Below, in pieces: positions 60,722 to 61,935 of a DNA stretch of 61,935 nucleotides. Source of the stretch: Treponema sp. Lineage in GTDB: Bacteria; Spirochaetota; Spirochaetia; Treponematales; Treponemataceae. A model generated the notes under the pieces. The model had not been told where the DNA came from and made no database searches. It saw only the letters and a program-made list of their open reading frames with translations. Within the stretch, counting starts at the first letter, position 1. The number at the start of each line of letters is the position of its first letter. The translations under genes and the position numbers were made by a program. The DNA lies in the NCBI GenBank assembly GCA_017619795.1, contig JAFZRP010000033.1:1-61935 (forward strand), written 5' to 3'.

Positions 60722-61732
60722 ATGGATAATTCTCAGAACAAAGGCGAAATTGTTTTTTATCAGACGGAAGATGGCATTACAAAACTTTCTGTAAATTTAC
60801 AGGATGAAACTGTTTGGCTTACACAAGAACAAATGGCAGAACTGTTTGGAAAAGCAAAATCCACAATAAATGAACACATAAACAATATTTTCACTGAAGG
60901 GGAATTAGAGGAAGATAAAGTAACAAGAAAATTCGGAAATTCCGAATTTTCTACAAAAGTAACAAAGCCTACTAATTATTATAATCTTGATGTTATTATT
61001 TCAGTTGGTTATAGAGTAAAATCAAAAATAGGAACCCAATTCCGCATATGGGCCACAAATGTCCTTAAAGAATACATAAAAAAAGGCTTTGCCATGGACG
61101 ATGAGCGCCTTAAGGGAAACGGCGGTGGCACTTACTGGAAAGAGCTTTTGGACAGAATCCGCGACATTCGTTCTTCGGAAAAAGTTTTGTACCGTCAGGT
61201 TCTTGATTTATATGCAACCAGTGTTGATTACAATCCAAAAAGCGATGAGTCTATTCAGTTTTTCAAAATTGTACAGAACAAACTACATTATGCGGCACAT
61301 GGACATACTGCGGCTGAGGTTATTTTTGAACGGGCTGATGCTGAAAAACCTTTTATGGGACTGACCAACTTTTCTGGGGAATTGCCTTCAATAAAAGACA
61401 TCAAAATCGCAAAGAATTATCTAAAAGAAGATGAGCTCAAGATTTTGAATAATCTTGTTTCCGGTTATTTTGATATTGCGGAAATTAACGCTATTGAACA
61501 CAAGCCTATGTATATGAGTGATTATGTTGAGCAGCTTGATTCAGTGCTCTCTTCTGGAAAAAGAAAATTGCTTGATGGCCCTGGAACAATCAGTCATGAG
61601 CAGGCAATGAAAAAGGCTGAAACAGAATATCGGAAATATCAGGTCGCAACACTATCTCCGGTTGAACAGGCATATCTTGAATCAATTAAATCAGCCGAAA
61701 AAGAAGCCAAAAATCAGCTTAGAAAGAAATAG
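60722..61732 (+). CDS. RhuM-family protein
   Basis: A 336-residue protein of the RhuM/virulence-associated family common in mobile DNA. Signature stretches: VWLTQEQMAELFGKAKSTINEHI, YYNLDVIISVGYRVKS, FRIWATNVLKEYI and GFAMDDERLKGNGGG. The N-terminal half probably binds DNA (ORF6N/KilA-like). ATG at 60722 is chosen over 60716 because GGGAGG is eight bases upstream; TACAAT before it may be a -10. A 27-bp palindrome is in its coding region. A Rho-independent terminator follows. Confidence 0.85.
   Translation: MDNSQNKGEIVFYQTEDGITKLSVNLQDETVWLTQEQMAELFGKAKSTINEHINNIFTEGELEEDKVTRKFGNSEFSTKVTKPTNYYNLDVIISVGYRVKSKIGTQFRIWATNVLKEYIKKGFAMDDERLKGNGGGTYWKELLDRIRDIRSSEKVLYRQVLDLYATSVDYNPKSDESIQFFKIVQNKLHYAAHGHTAAEVIFERADAEKPFMGLTNFSGELPSIKDIKIAKNYLKEDELKILNNLVSGYFDIAEINAIEHKPMYMSDYVEQLDSVLSSGKRKLLDGPGTISHEQAMKKAETEYRKYQVATLSPVEQAYLESIKSAEKEAKNQLRKK
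60926..60952. repeat. 27-bp perfect palindrome inside the RhuM coding region
   Basis: AGAAAATTCGGAA, one central A, then its exact reverse complement. It codes in frame for part of the RhuM domain (RKFGNSEFS). The centre CGGAAATTCCG resembles CGAAAATTTCG in the ORF6N gene. Confidence 0.9.
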
Positions 61733-61801
61733 AATGCATAGCAACTTTTACAAAACCGGCAATGTTATCGCCTACCCTCTATAGCAAATGCGTTAAAAAG
61801 G

Positions 61802-61847
61802 GGCTGTCCTTAAAGTTGATAATTTTCAACGAAGGACAGCCTTTTTT
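61802..61847 (+). terminator. Terminator after the RhuM gene
   Basis: GGCTGTCCTT/AAGGACAGCC, a perfect 10-bp stem, with an inner GTTGA/TCAAC stem, then T6. The minus-strand side also has an A/T context that could end the convergent gene at the window edge. Confidence 0.88.
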
Positions 61848-61893
61848 ATTACGAAATGTGTTTTTAAGATTTTCTTTTATTGAGTTTTTTTCT

Positions 61894-61935
61894 TTAAGCT
61901 TTCATCAGCCTTACTATCTGCTTAATGTCATATCC
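61894..61935 (-). CDS. Possible 3' end of a gene cut by the window edge
   Basis: On the minus strand an open frame enters from the window edge and ends in TAA, coding for the last 13 residues GYDIKQIVRLMKA. It would converge on the RhuM gene and share its terminator. Too short to identify. Confidence 0.3.
   Translation of the reverse strand, partial: GYDIKQIVRLMKA

Noticed and set aside
49000..61935. CRISPR array or cas genes in the accessory region
   Set aside because: No regularly spaced direct repeats and no Cas signature proteins are seen.

Overview
The window looks like a chromosomal segment of a host- or gut-associated spirochaete, probably a Treponema. Pointers are: many lipoproteins with spirochaete-style lipoboxes, an Lpt (lipooligosaccharide transport-like) gene set, a Cache-type diguanylate cyclase and an EAL phosphodiesterase, abundant sugar-sensing proteins, and a moderately AT-rich background. 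The species is inferred from gene content only.

Layout. 1-8.9 kb: housekeeping genes (oligoendopeptidase F, an adenosine deaminase family enzyme, mnmA) mixed with a sigma-70-like protein, a DUF3237 protein, a methyltransferase and an ATPase-TOPRIM (OLD-like) protein. 9-12.6 kb: a heterodimeric ABC exporter. 12.7-21.2 kb: one long co-directional run, clpS-clpA, then a membrane-anchored sugar-binding sensor, LytS-like kinase, YesN-like AraC regulator and XylF-like lipoprotein, ending in an RsmI-like methylase. A 210-bp nested palindrome follows. 21.5-24.8 kb: lptC-lptA-lptB and an oxidoreductase. 24.9-34 kb (mostly minus strand): metallophosphoesterase/beta-barrel pair, tRNA-Ala with a decayed tandem copy, a Gly-rich lipoprotein, an argF-ACT-diguanylate cyclase cluster, a WYL regulator and a patatin/beta-barrel (type Vd-like) protein. 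34-41 kb: an unusual acetyltransferase-ThiT-like membrane fusion, a decayed PHP gene, an N-acetyltransferase, lipoproteins, a nitroreductase and a transglutaminase/DUF1566 protein. 41.2-44 kb: tRNA-Arg, three tRNA-Ser, an EAL protein and the SRP RNA. 44-49 kb: a very long GH2 glycosidase and an SLC13-like permease.

49-61.9 kb is accessory: an HTH protein, ORF6N/phospholipase-D-like protein, second WYL regulator with a divergent unknown gene, ADP-ribosylglycohydrolase, a tightly packed AT-rich operon (DUF6361 protein, PLD-type nuclease, 1139-residue helicase), and a RhuM protein. The three-gene operon is the best candidate for a poorly described anti-phage or nucleic-acid-processing system.

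A theme across the window is promoter placement. About ten genes have a TATAAT-like -10 box whose predicted start of transcription falls on, or within a base or two of, the start codon, with no Shine-Dalgarno sequence, implying leaderless mRNAs. Other genes in the same window have clear Shine-Dalgarno sites. A second theme is near-perfect palindromes, both intergenic and inside the ORF6N and RhuM coding regions.
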